NCBI GenBank assembly: GCA_045605765.1
Contig: JAZUQQ010000039.1
Coordinates: 1 to 5,068, forward strand
From: SIG672 sp045605765
GTDB taxonomy: Bacteria; Bacillota; Clostridia; Oscillospirales; CAG-272
Reading direction: 5' to 3'
Length of the DNA: 5,068 nt
Below the pieces are notes generated by a model. That model was not told where the DNA came from. It saw only the letters and a program-made list of their open reading frames with translations, and did not search any database. Shown here one piece after another: positions 1 through 5,068 of this stretch (within the stretch, counting starts at the first letter, position 1; each line of letters begins with the position of its first letter). The position numbers were made by a program, and so were the translations under genes.

Positions 1-194
1 TTCAAGAGAGTCACGCTCCCCGGCTGGACTCTTTCGACCGATGCACAGTTTACTCTCCCTTACGAAAAGCCCACACCCTTTGCGGATGACAAAGATATCT
101 CCGATTGGGCAAAGGACAGTGTGTACTTTATGGCGGCAAACGGAATTATCAACGGTGTTGGTAACAACAAGTTTGCACCCAAGAACGTAACAAC
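1..194 (+). repeat. Diverged duplicate of 4875-5068 (SLH coding repeat, copy A)
   Basis: This stretch aligns without gaps to 4875-5068. At protein level 50 of 64 residues match (counted by hand). At DNA level many third positions differ, and the longest exact run I see is 17 bases, GTGTACTTTATGGCGGC, at 121-137 and 4995-5011. It is an old, diverged gene duplication kept under protein-level selection, not a recent DNA repeat. Confidence 0.85.
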
Positions 195-282
195 CGAAGA
201 ACAGGCAAACGGCTATGCAAATGCAACACGCGAGCAGGCACTCATTATAGCAGTTCGTATGGTTGAAAATCTGAAGAAATAA
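1..282 (+). CDS. SLH-domain surface protein, C-terminal end (5' truncated by the window)
   Basis: The last 93 codons of a larger gene, open from base 1 in frame 1 and ending in TAA. Residues 27-60 of the fragment carry the core of an S-layer homology repeat: FADDKDISDWAKDSVYFM, then a G-IINGVG turn and F-AP. The closing helix TREQALIIAVRMVENL lies at 76-91. SLH repeats, usually three per protein, bind secondary cell-wall polymers and hold secreted proteins on the Gram-positive surface, so this is the wall-anchoring end of an exported protein whose function lies upstream of the window. Between F-AP and TREQ the fragment has extra residues containing a second TEEQA (65-69), longer than a minimal SLH repeat. 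The protein is clearly paralogous to the one starting at 3741 (50 of 64 residues identical over the shared part). SLH identity is strong; the rest of the protein is unknown. Confidence 0.9.
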   Translation, partial: FKRVTLPGWTLSTDAQFTLPYEKPTPFADDKDISDWAKDSVYFMAANGIINGVGNNKFAPKNVTTEEQANGYANATREQALIIAVRMVENLKK

Positions 283-294
283 ATCTTATGTCAA

Positions 295-321
295 GGGGCG
301 GCTCCCTCCGCCCCAGCCTTT
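295..321 (+). terminator. GC-rich hairpin after the first SLH gene, possible weak terminator or attenuator
   Basis: GGGGCGG (295-301) and CCGCCCC (308-314) form a perfect 7-bp GC stem with loop CTCCCT, 12 nt after the stop codon. The tail is AGCCTTT, with only three T's, so it is a poor match to a canonical intrinsic terminator. It could end part of the SLH transcript, or act as a 3'-end stabiliser that lets some polymerase read into the lipoprotein genes. The stem ends 11 nt before the next Shine-Dalgarno and does not cover it. Confidence 0.4.
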
Positions 322-325
322 ATAC

Positions 326-332
326 AAGGAGG
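326..332 (+). promoter_or_regulatory. Strong Shine-Dalgarno AAGGAGG before a double ATG
   Basis: AAGGAGG lies 5 nt before the ATG at 338 and 8 nt before the in-frame ATG at 341. The second spacing is closer to the optimum and matches that of the next gene (8 nt). Starting at 341 would give a protein beginning MKKLL, like the other lipoproteins here, so 341 may be the true start. Confidence 0.7.
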
Positions 333-337
333 AATAT

Positions 338-991
338 ATGATGAAAAAGCTGCTGGTAATTCTTTTAGCAGGTCTTATGACATTTTCTCTCGCCTCATGT
401 GACCTTGACAGCATACTCTCGGAGGTCGAGAACCAAATAGAACAGCAGGAACAGCAGACAGAAGAAAATAATGATGAAACCATCAAAGAAAGCTTTGCCG
501 ATTCAAACACAGATAACGATGCAGAAACATCAGAAACATCAGGAACAGAGGACGAAGCATTAAGCGTTGCAGATTTCCTGAAAATATACGGCTTCGCCGA
601 AGAAGATATAACGCCCAATCACTTTGTTTCCTTTGATGAGCTTGAAATGGACGGCAGCACCCCAGCAGGAAAGAGAGGCAGTACGGGTTATATCACAATA
701 AACGTTGACAAAGACGCAACAACCGAAGAGGACTTCAACGCTTGGTTTGAAAAGCTATATGCAAAGATGATTTCTCTTTCCGATGACGGCAAGCTTTACA
801 AAGATGCCGGAAAAAAGACCGAGGCAACCTCGCTTGCTGACCTTCAGAGCGAGGCTTGGTGGGCAGTTCTCCCGGGAAGCAGCTGTATGTTCAAGACAGA
901 GCTTGCAAACGGTTCGGCAACCCTGCATCTTGCTTACAGATATGATATAGATCTCGGTGTTTATAAGCTGAGTATTATGTATTGGAGTTAA
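338..991 (+). CDS. Predicted lipoprotein, unknown family, with acidic linker and C-terminal soluble domain
   Basis: A 217-residue exported lipoprotein. Residues 1-20 are a lipoprotein signal (MMKK, hydrophobic core) with lipobox LASC, so Cys21 should be lipidated and the protein held on the outer face of the membrane. Residues 22-75 are a low-complexity Glu/Gln/Asn/Ser/Thr linker, with a possible short coiled coil at 26-47 (ILSEVENQIEQQEQQ). Residues 76-217 form a folded-looking domain: a beta-like GYITINVD (117-124), an amphipathic helix around FNAWFEKLYAKM (133-144), a WW pair at 174-175, and strands ending in LSIMYWS. I do not recognise the family. The TTEEDFNAWFEKL helix, WW pair and beta-strand order resemble the C-terminal domain of the zinc-ribbon protein at 1426-2568, which may mean a shared fold. 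It is followed after 24 nt by another lipoprotein gene. The start is 338 or, equally plausibly, 341. Confidence 0.85.
   Translation: MMKKLLVILLAGLMTFSLASCDLDSILSEVENQIEQQEQQTEENNDETIKESFADSNTDNDAETSETSGTEDEALSVADFLKIYGFAEEDITPNHFVSFDELEMDGSTPAGKRGSTGYITINVDKDATTEEDFNAWFEKLYAKMISLSDDGKLYKDAGKKTEATSLADLQSEAWWAVLPGSSCMFKTELANGSATLHLAYRYDIDLGVYKLSIMYWS
440..457 (+). repeat. In-frame 9-nt tandem repeat (GAACAGCAG x2) in lipoprotein linker
   Basis: Two exact adjacent copies of GAACAGCAG encode EQQEQQ (residues 35-40) in the disordered acidic linker. The unit is a multiple of three, so copy-number change would alter linker length without a frameshift. Confidence 0.7.
522..548 (+). repeat. In-frame 9-nt tandem repeat (CAGAAACAT x2 plus a degenerate third copy)
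   Basis: CAGAAACAT at 522-530 and 531-539 is followed by the imperfect CAGGAACAG at 540-548. The stretch encodes ETSETSGTE in the linker of the same lipoprotein. Like the repeat at 440-457 it preserves the reading frame. Confidence 0.65.
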
Positions 992-1015
992 AACTATTTT
1001 AAGGAGGATAACACT

Positions 1016-1411
1016 ATGAAAAAGATATTAGCAGTACTTTTGGCTGGCTTGATGCTTCTTACCCTTGCCTCCTGTGGAGGAAGTCCTAATAAAAAGGCAA
1101 TAGTCGGCACGTGGAAGCTTGTTGACACCGAAACCGAAACCGAATACGGTCTCGGAATACAGTTTACCGATGACGGCAAGGTTCGCTACGGACTTACCGA
1201 GGATATGTTCGGTGACGATGAAGACATTGACGAAGCCCTTGCGGGACTTGATATGCTGATGACTATCGAGTACGAAATCAAGAGCGATACCGAAATGGAG
1301 CTTACGGCAAAAGCACTTTTCGGTCTCGCAAGCGAAAGTGATACCGTTGAATACAAGCTCGACGGCGATACGCTTATTTTTGACGGTGTAACATACACAC
1401 GGAATAAATAA
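1016..1411 (+). CDS. Small lipocalin-like lipoprotein (DUF5640-type pattern)
   Basis: A 131-residue lipoprotein. The signal MKKILAVLLAGLMLLTLASC has lipobox LASC with Cys20 as lipidation site. The mature part begins with a short GGSPNKK spacer and then GTW (31-33), the G-x-W opening typical of lipocalin-like small beta-barrels. IQFTDDGKVRYGL (48-60) and the closing YKLDGDTLIFDGVTYTR (113-129) fit the Clostridia families annotated as lipocalin-like or DUF5640. Between them lies an acidic helix-like insert (TEDMFGDDEDIDEALAGLDML, about 61-81). Such proteins are usually of unknown ligand, so I assign no substrate. AAGGAGG at 1001-1007 sits 8 nt before the ATG. The gene lies 24 nt after the previous lipoprotein gene and 14 nt before the zinc-ribbon gene, which suggests one transcript. 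The lipoprotein call is firm; the barrel assignment is by pattern only. Confidence 0.85.
   Translation: MKKILAVLLAGLMLLTLASCGGSPNKKAIVGTWKLVDTETETEYGLGIQFTDDGKVRYGLTEDMFGDDEDIDEALAGLDMLMTIEYEIKSDTEMELTAKALFGLASESDTVEYKLDGDTLIFDGVTYTRNK
1127..1144 (+). repeat. Hexanucleotide tandem repeat ACCGAA x3
   Basis: Three perfect in-frame copies of ACCGAA encode TETETE (residues 38-43), probably a surface turn between the first two strands of the predicted barrel. It is short but exact, and any expansion would keep the frame. Confidence 0.7.
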
Positions 1412-1425
1412 GAAAGGAGACCACC

Positions 1426-2568
1426 ATGGCTAAATTCTGTACCAACTGCGGCAAGGAAATCCCCGAGAGCATAGCTTTTTGTACCGAATGCGGAACAAAG
1501 GCATCCAAGCCTAAAGCAGCAACGGAACAGCCGGCAGAGGCAGTCGCAGAAAAAGCTCCCGAAGCGGTAATAGCGGTAAACACACAGCCTGCGGCACAGC
1601 AGACTGCTGCACCACAGCCACAGGCTACATATCAGGCACCCCCTCAGCAAGGCTATCAACAGCAACCGCCTCAGGCACCGCCCGCACAAAACTACGGACA
1701 GCCCCAATATCAGCAGCCTTATACTCCACCTCCCGCACAGCCTATAGCGCTAACGGCTGAATCGGTCAAGGGGACGAAATACGAGCCTATCTCGGCGTGG
1801 GGATTTATAGGAATAATGCTCCTTATGTGCATACCGGTTGTCGGACTTATCCTTACGATAGTCTGGGCGTGCGGCGGATGCCGTAAGATATGCAAGCGGT
1901 CACTTGCAAGAGCTGCCATAATTATGACGGTTATAGGTATTGTTATAGGCATCATTTTCGCACTTGTAGGCGGAGCACTCATAAATTCTCTGCTTGACAA
2001 GGCAGGAATTGAAACAAACGGCGAAGGCATTTTCAGCGGACTGTCGCTTGGCAGTAACGAAGATGAAAACGAAAAAGAAAAGTCGGGCGGTCTTTTGGGA
2101 CTTTTCGGCGGATCTGAGGACACAGAAAGCTCTGATTACAGCGAGCTGGGACAGCTTGGCGAGGCACTCGGTGCTCTCGAAGCACTTGCAGGGCTTACGG
2201 GCGGCGAATCCGGCGACCTTAGCGGTCTTTTTGGAAATATTGAGGATATAAATGCCCAAGCCGAGGCGAAAAATAACGGCTGGCCCAAGGCTCTTCGCAA
2301 ATATCCCGGTGGCACACAGGCGGCTGTTGCCTCCTACCGCACAGAAATAAGCGACACCTCCGAGGAGGAAATGCTCTCTTGGATAAACGGACTTAAATCC
2401 GACGGCTACAAGTACACCGATTTTTACGGTTTCGGAATGAGCGAGGAGGATATGCTCTCGTCAGGTGGCTGGTGGGGCACCAACGGCACCTACTATATAA
2501 GCGTTTCCTGTTATGACGGAACGGTTACAGTAGATCACCTCACAGAGCTTCCCGATTACAACTTTTAA
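1426..2568 (+). CDS. Zinc-ribbon membrane protein with Pro/Gln-rich linker and C-terminal soluble domain
   Basis: A 380-residue protein of modular build. Residues 5-22 hold a zinc ribbon, CTNC (C5, C8) and CTEC (C19, C22), expected to bind one Zn2+. Residues 24-108 are a disordered linker, Ala/Glu-rich and then Pro/Gln/Tyr-rich. Two hydrophobic segments follow, about 125-149 (containing Pro137) and 163-189. The short loop between them, ACGGCRKICKRSLAR, has three Cys (149, 152, 156) and five basic residues. A Gly- and acid-rich stretch (200-275) leads to a C-terminal domain (about 285-377) with TSEEEMLSWINGLKSDGY, WW at 349-350 and the strands TYYISVSCYDGTVTVD. Proteins with an N-terminal zinc ribbon plus membrane segments are common in Clostridia and mostly uncharacterised; a regulatory or envelope-sensing role is only a guess. 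The start is set by AAAGGAG at 1413-1419, 6 nt before the ATG. It sits between lipoprotein genes in a tight same-strand run. Confidence 0.88.
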   Translation: MAKFCTNCGKEIPESIAFCTECGTKASKPKAATEQPAEAVAEKAPEAVIAVNTQPAAQQTAAPQPQATYQAPPQQGYQQQPPQAPPAQNYGQPQYQQPYTPPPAQPIALTAESVKGTKYEPISAWGFIGIMLLMCIPVVGLILTIVWACGGCRKICKRSLARAAIIMTVIGIVIGIIFALVGGALINSLLDKAGIETNGEGIFSGLSLGSNEDENEKEKSGGLLGLFGGSEDTESSDYSELGQLGEALGALEALAGLTGGESGDLSGLFGNIEDINAQAEAKNNGWPKALRKYPGGTQAAVASYRTEISDTSEEEMLSWINGLKSDGYKYTDFYGFGMSEEDMLSSGGWWGTNGTYYISVSCYDGTVTVDHLTELPDYNF

Positions 2569-2592
2569 TTAAATTCATAAGGAGGATTTACA

Positions 2593-2976
2593 ATGTATAA
2601 CTCAAAGGATTTACCGGTTTTATTACTTGACAACAGTAGTATGCTTTCGGTTATCAACGAAGGCGAATTTAAGTGCTACAATATTTCGTTTGAAGAAGCA
2701 GGACATATTCTCGACGTACACGAATCGTCCGATCTTCTAAAGTGCTTTTCAAATCCGGAGATAGAGTCTATTATTTTCGATTACATAGGAATTAAGAGCA
2801 AGGATATTGAATACAAGAAGATACGCAATATGCGCCCCGGACAGAATGCAATTGTATTCAAGCTTTACGTAACTCCTTCGGAAACACAGCCCATCATCCA
2901 CGCTGATGACGGAGTTGAAGCAAAGAAGATCCAGAATGTGTACGCTTACTGTCAGTACCTTGTGAGACTGTCATAA
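2593..2976 (+). CDS. Cytoplasmic protein, possible divergent DUF1874/STIV-B116-like
   Basis: A 127-residue protein with no signal peptide or membrane segment, unlike every other complete gene here. A clear AAGGAGG (2579-2585) lies 7 nt before the ATG. The family is not certain. The motif order recalls DUF1874 (STIV B116; AcrIII-1 ring nucleases): a strand then N-S-x-ML (VLLLDNSSMLS, 9-19), a strand and helix YNISFEEAGHIL (29-40), a helix ending in IG (NPEIESIIFDYIG, 54-66), then IRNMRPGQNAIVFKLYV (77-93), like the family's K-x-x-x-GD-x-alo-x-L hairpin, and a closing strand YLVRLS. In that family the helix is preceded by a conserved Gly-His whose His is catalytic in ring nucleases. By my alignment this becomes Ser53-Asn54, so enzymatic activity would not be expected. 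It could equally be an unrelated small alpha/beta protein. It lies 24 nt after the zinc-ribbon gene and 44 nt before the next lipoprotein gene. Confidence 0.75.
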   Translation: MYNSKDLPVLLLDNSSMLSVINEGEFKCYNISFEEAGHILDVHESSDLLKCFSNPEIESIIFDYIGIKSKDIEYKKIRNMRPGQNAIVFKLYVTPSETQPIIHADDGVEAKKIQNVYAYCQYLVRLS

Positions 2977-3008
2977 AGCAAAAACAAATTTTCAACCCCA
3001 CTGAAAGC

Positions 3009-3012
3009 GAGG
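3009..3012 (+). promoter_or_regulatory. Weak Shine-Dalgarno (GAGG) before the third lipoprotein
   Basis: Only GAGG, within AGCGAGGTT, lies 8 nt before the ATG at 3021, whereas the other complete genes and the final SLH gene have AAGGAGG or AAAGGAG. This lipoprotein may be translated less than its neighbours. The 44-nt gap before it shows no strong promoter; a 5-bp inverted repeat (2990-2994 with 3002-3006) is too weak to call. Confidence 0.5.
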
Positions 3013-3020
3013 TTACGTAA

Positions 3021-3725
3021 ATGAAAAAGTTAATTGCAATACTGCTCGGCGTTATAATGGTTTTTTCGCTGGTTTCCTGCTTTGAAGACACGGAAAAGCC
3101 ATCGGGCGGCGAGGAAATAAATAAACAAATTGAAGATCAGGAAGAGACTCCCGATAACAACCGGGATGAACAGAATGACGAGTCGCTCAATGAAACAAAC
3201 GAAATCCCCGTTTCTTCTACCAAAACCCTTGCATACTTTGAGAAATACCTCTCCGGCGGCGAATACACAATGGAAATGAAAACCACCGTTCAGGGTATTG
3301 AGGTAATATCAAAAAACGCATTTAAGGACGATATGATGTATTCCGAAAGCGATATGGACGGAATGAAAAGCGTTATGGTAATGCGTGACGGCTATCAGTA
3401 CATCATTGAAAACAGTTCAAAAATGGTGCTTAAAACGCAGGTGGCTGATAACGGAGCCGTAATGGATATGTTCGCAGACGAAGCCGCAAATTATGAAACG
3501 GCAGTAGCATCGGGCGAAACGGAATATAACGGCAAATCCTACGATTACGAGGAATTTACCGTAGAGGGCGAAACAGTTCAGTATCTCTTTGACGGTGACG
3601 AGCTGAAATTTATTAAGGCTACCGTAGAGGGTGAAGAAGGTGTTGTTGAAATCCTCTCCCTTGAAAAAGGTGCAGACGCAAAGCTCTTTGAAATCCCCGA
3701 AGATTATCAGATGATAGCATATTAA
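3021..3725 (+). CDS. Predicted lipoprotein with LolA/LppX-like beta-sheet domain
   Basis: A 234-residue lipoprotein. The signal MKKLIAILLGVIMVFSLVSC ends in lipobox LVSC with Cys20 as lipidation site. Residues 21-66 are a low-complexity acidic linker (EEINKQIEDQEE, then D/N/E-rich), similar to the linker of the lipoprotein at 338-991. From about 67 to 234 there are regular strands: GGEYTMEMKTTVQGIEV, NAFKDDMMYSESDMDG, KSVMVMRDGYQYII, KMVLKTQ, then SYDYEEFTVEGETVQYLFDGDELKFIKATVEG, closing with KLFEIPEDYQMI. This alternation of lipid-facing strands with a 'readout, dG-x-L-x-x-i, F-IP-x-Y' ending is typical of the LolA/LppX/LprG-like half-barrel seen in many Firmicutes lipoproteins, which can hold lipids or other hydrophobic ligands. 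The assignment rests on pattern, not a database match. The next Shine-Dalgarno overlaps its stop codon, so coupling to the SLH gene downstream is likely. Confidence 0.85.
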   Translation: MKKLIAILLGVIMVFSLVSCFEDTEKPSGGEEINKQIEDQEETPDNNRDEQNDESLNETNEIPVSSTKTLAYFEKYLSGGEYTMEMKTTVQGIEVISKNAFKDDMMYSESDMDGMKSVMVMRDGYQYIIENSSKMVLKTQVADNGAVMDMFADEAANYETAVASGETEYNGKSYDYEEFTVEGETVQYLFDGDELKFIKATVEGEEGVVEILSLEKGADAKLFEIPEDYQMIAY

Positions 3726-3731
3726 AGGAGG
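3725..3731 (+). promoter_or_regulatory. Shine-Dalgarno AAGGAGG overlapping the upstream stop codon
   Basis: The last base of TAA (3723-3725) is the first base of AAGGAGG, 9 nt before the ATG at 3741. This leaves no room for a promoter between the two genes and argues that the SLH gene is translated from the lipoprotein transcript, possibly coupled to it. Confidence 0.75.
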
Positions 3732-3740
3732 TTTTGAGAT

Positions 3741-5068
3741 ATGAAGAAATTACTTTCGATCATATTGGCACTTGCGATGTGCCTGTCGATGTTCGCCTTT
3801 ACTGCATCGGCAGAAACAAGCAATAACCTGCTTGTCAATCCAAGCTTTGAAGATGGAATGAATGGCTGGGTATCTCCTGACGGAAAATGGAGTACTGTTG
3901 AAAGCGAAAGCGGATATGAACCTCGTGACGGGAGCTATTTTGCATGGCCTTCCGAGGCATATCAGGAAAATACATACATTTATCAGGATGTTTCTCTTAA
4001 CGGCAGAAACGCAGGCGAAAGTATTATATTTTCTTTAATGGTTTGTAACTACGATCAATCTCCGCACGATATGGGAAAGGTTGAATTGCAGTTTTTAGAT
4101 GCAAGTGGAAATCAGATTAAGACCTATTCACAGGAACAGCGTAACCCCGACTGGCATAATCAGGTTATCATAGCCACCATTCCTGCCGGTGCGGTTACTG
4201 CAAGAGTTGTTTTGTGGGCTATATGGTATGTCGGCGGTGACGTAGATGCTTATTACGATATGGCATCTGTTGTGGCAACAACCGAAAAATATAACATGGT
4301 TTACATTACCGAAAAAGACGGTAAAGAAGATGCAAAAGCAGGTGATATTCTCACTCTTACAGCTGATAACGGTGTAAGTCAGAATCCTCTCGATTATGAA
4401 TGGTCAAGTTCATATAATGAGGCGGCAACCGTTGATGCTAATGGTATCGTGACAATGATTACGGACGGCAGCGATGGTTTTGCGATTTATGCAAAGGATA
4501 AGAAAACAGGCGTTGTAGGTGTTTATTGGATAAACTCTGAAAACGAAAACTTAAAGCCTGCAAGCGGAAGTGCTTGGGCAAGTGCTGAACTTGCAAAGGC
4601 TGATGCACTTGGTCTTATTCCTGAAAGCTTAGTAGATGCAGACCTTACACAGTCAATCACAAGAGCAGAGTTTGCAGCTATCTCCGTAAAGGCTTATGAA
4701 GCACTTTCGGGAACAGCAGCACTTCCGAATACTGTAAATCCGTTTACGGATACATCCGATATTGAAGTGTTAAAAGCATATAATCTTGGGATTACAACAG
4801 GTGTATCGGCAACCACCTTTGAACCAAACACACTCTTAAACCGTGAACAAGCTGCAACAATGCTCACAAGAACATTCAAGAGAGCAACAATGAACGGCTG
4901 GACAATTCAGAATGATGCACAGTTTGCATTGACATACGATAAGCCTTCAGCTTTTGCCGATGATAAAGATATATCCGATTGGGCAAAAGACAGCGTGTAC
5001 TTTATGGCGGCGAACAACATCATAAACGGCGTTGGTGACAACAAGTTCGCACCTAAAAATATTACATC
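3741..5068 (+). CDS. Secreted SLH-domain protein with CBM-like and Ig-like domains (3' truncated by the window)
   Basis: 442 codons are visible and the frame is open at the window end. Residues 1-24 are a Sec signal peptide with cleavage expected after TASA. Residues 28-179 match the carbohydrate-binding CBM4/9-type jelly-roll pattern: NLLVNPSFEDGMNGW at the start, aromatic residues W43, W50 and W69, then YIYQDVSLNG and a closing AYYDMASVV. Residues about 182-269 look like a bacterial Ig-like (Big2-type) domain, with LTLTADNG, YEWSSS and ATVDANGIVTMI. SLH repeats start at about 278: TRAEF at 307-311 in the first, NPFTD to NREQA (367-371) in the second, and FADDKDISDW onward in the third, cut by the window. 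The expected role is a wall-anchored surface protein that binds a glycan; no catalytic domain is visible. By analogy with the paralogue at 1-282 about 29 more codons are missing. AAGGAGG at 3725-3731 fixes the start. Confidence 0.92.
   Translation, partial: MKKLLSIILALAMCLSMFAFTASAETSNNLLVNPSFEDGMNGWVSPDGKWSTVESESGYEPRDGSYFAWPSEAYQENTYIYQDVSLNGRNAGESIIFSLMVCNYDQSPHDMGKVELQFLDASGNQIKTYSQEQRNPDWHNQVIIATIPAGAVTARVVLWAIWYVGGDVDAYYDMASVVATTEKYNMVYITEKDGKEDAKAGDILTLTADNGVSQNPLDYEWSSSYNEAATVDANGIVTMITDGSDGFAIYAKDKKTGVVGVYWINSENENLKPASGSAWASAELAKADALGLIPESLVDADLTQSITRAEFAAISVKAYEALSGTAALPNTVNPFTDTSDIEVLKAYNLGITTGVSATTFEPNTLLNREQAATMLTRTFKRATMNGWTIQNDAQFALTYDKPSAFADDKDISDWAKDSVYFMAANNIINGVGDNKFAPKNIT
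4875..5068 (+). repeat. Diverged duplicate of 1-194 (SLH coding repeat, copy B)
   Basis: This is the third SLH repeat and the linker before it (residues 379 onward of the protein starting at 3741), aligning gap-free to the start of the window. Both copies carry the same unusual spacer between the second and third SLH repeats (FKR-x-T, GWT, DAQF, Y-x-KP), which a generic SLH protein would not share, so the two genes share descent. Confidence 0.85.

Noticed and set aside
263..292. Possible promoter TTGAAA - 18 nt - TATGTC before the first lipoprotein gene
   Set aside because: The -10 element is poor and the pair overlaps the end of the SLH coding region; codon constraint explains it as well.
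1186..1707. Long open frame on the minus strand, Cys/Leu/Arg-rich
   Set aside because: It lies opposite two well-supported genes with good ribosome binding sites; the odd composition is what the complement of a Gln/Ala/Pro-rich linker gives.
1994..1999. TTGACA -35-like hexamer inside the zinc-ribbon gene
   Set aside because: No matching -10 at suitable spacing and no gene start nearby.
1994..2251. Alternative plus-strand frame and opposing minus-strand frames within the zinc-ribbon gene
   Set aside because: No ribosome binding site or recognisable protein pattern, and fully inside a real gene.
2565..2572. Palindrome TTAATTAA after the zinc-ribbon gene
   Set aside because: An 8-bp AT palindrome formed around a stop codon; no second half-site or spacing that suggests an operator.
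2990..3006. Inverted repeat TTTCA...TGAAA between the DUF1874-like gene and the third lipoprotein
   Set aside because: Only 5 A/T-rich base pairs with a 7-nt loop and no T-tract; too weak for a terminator or operator.

Overview
The window looks like chromosomal DNA from a Gram-positive gut- or rumen-type Clostridia, most likely the Ruminococcaceae/Oscillospiraceae group. This is inferred from strong AAGGAGG ribosome binding sites, MKK-type lipoprotein signals ending in L(A/V)SC, S-layer homology (SLH) proteins, zinc-ribbon membrane proteins with Pro/Gln-rich linkers, and moderate GC. It cannot be proved from the sequence alone.

All genes lie on the + strand with gaps of 14 to 55 nt, so almost all of the window is coding. 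In order: the 3' end of an SLH-domain surface protein (1-282); a GC-rich hairpin (295-314); a lipoprotein of unknown family (338-991); a small lipocalin-like lipoprotein (1016-1411); a zinc-ribbon membrane protein with a C-terminal soluble domain (1426-2568); a cytoplasmic protein with remote resemblance to the DUF1874/STIV-B116 family (2593-2976); a lipoprotein with a LolA/LppX-like pattern (3021-3725); and the 5' part of a second SLH protein with a carbohydrate-binding-like domain and an Ig-like domain (3741 to the window end). No gene-free stretch exceeds 55 nt. I saw no tRNA, rRNA, CRISPR array, insertion sequence or convincing promoter.

The two SLH proteins are paralogues: residues encoded at 1-192 match those at 4875-5066 at 50 of 64 positions. 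The five small genes are therefore a cassette between two related SLH genes. Spacing and orientation suggest that the genes from 338 onward are co-transcribed. Most products are predicted to sit in or outside the membrane: three lipoproteins, one membrane protein and wall-bound SLH proteins. This suggests a cell-envelope locus, perhaps for surface binding or envelope sensing, but no substrate or enzyme activity can be read from the sequence.

The least expected member is the cytoplasmic protein at 2593-2976. If its resemblance to DUF1874 is real, it belongs to the fold of viral anti-CRISPR cyclic-oligoadenylate ring nucleases but lacks their Gly-His catalytic motif. That is a hypothesis from motif order by eye, not an established assignment.
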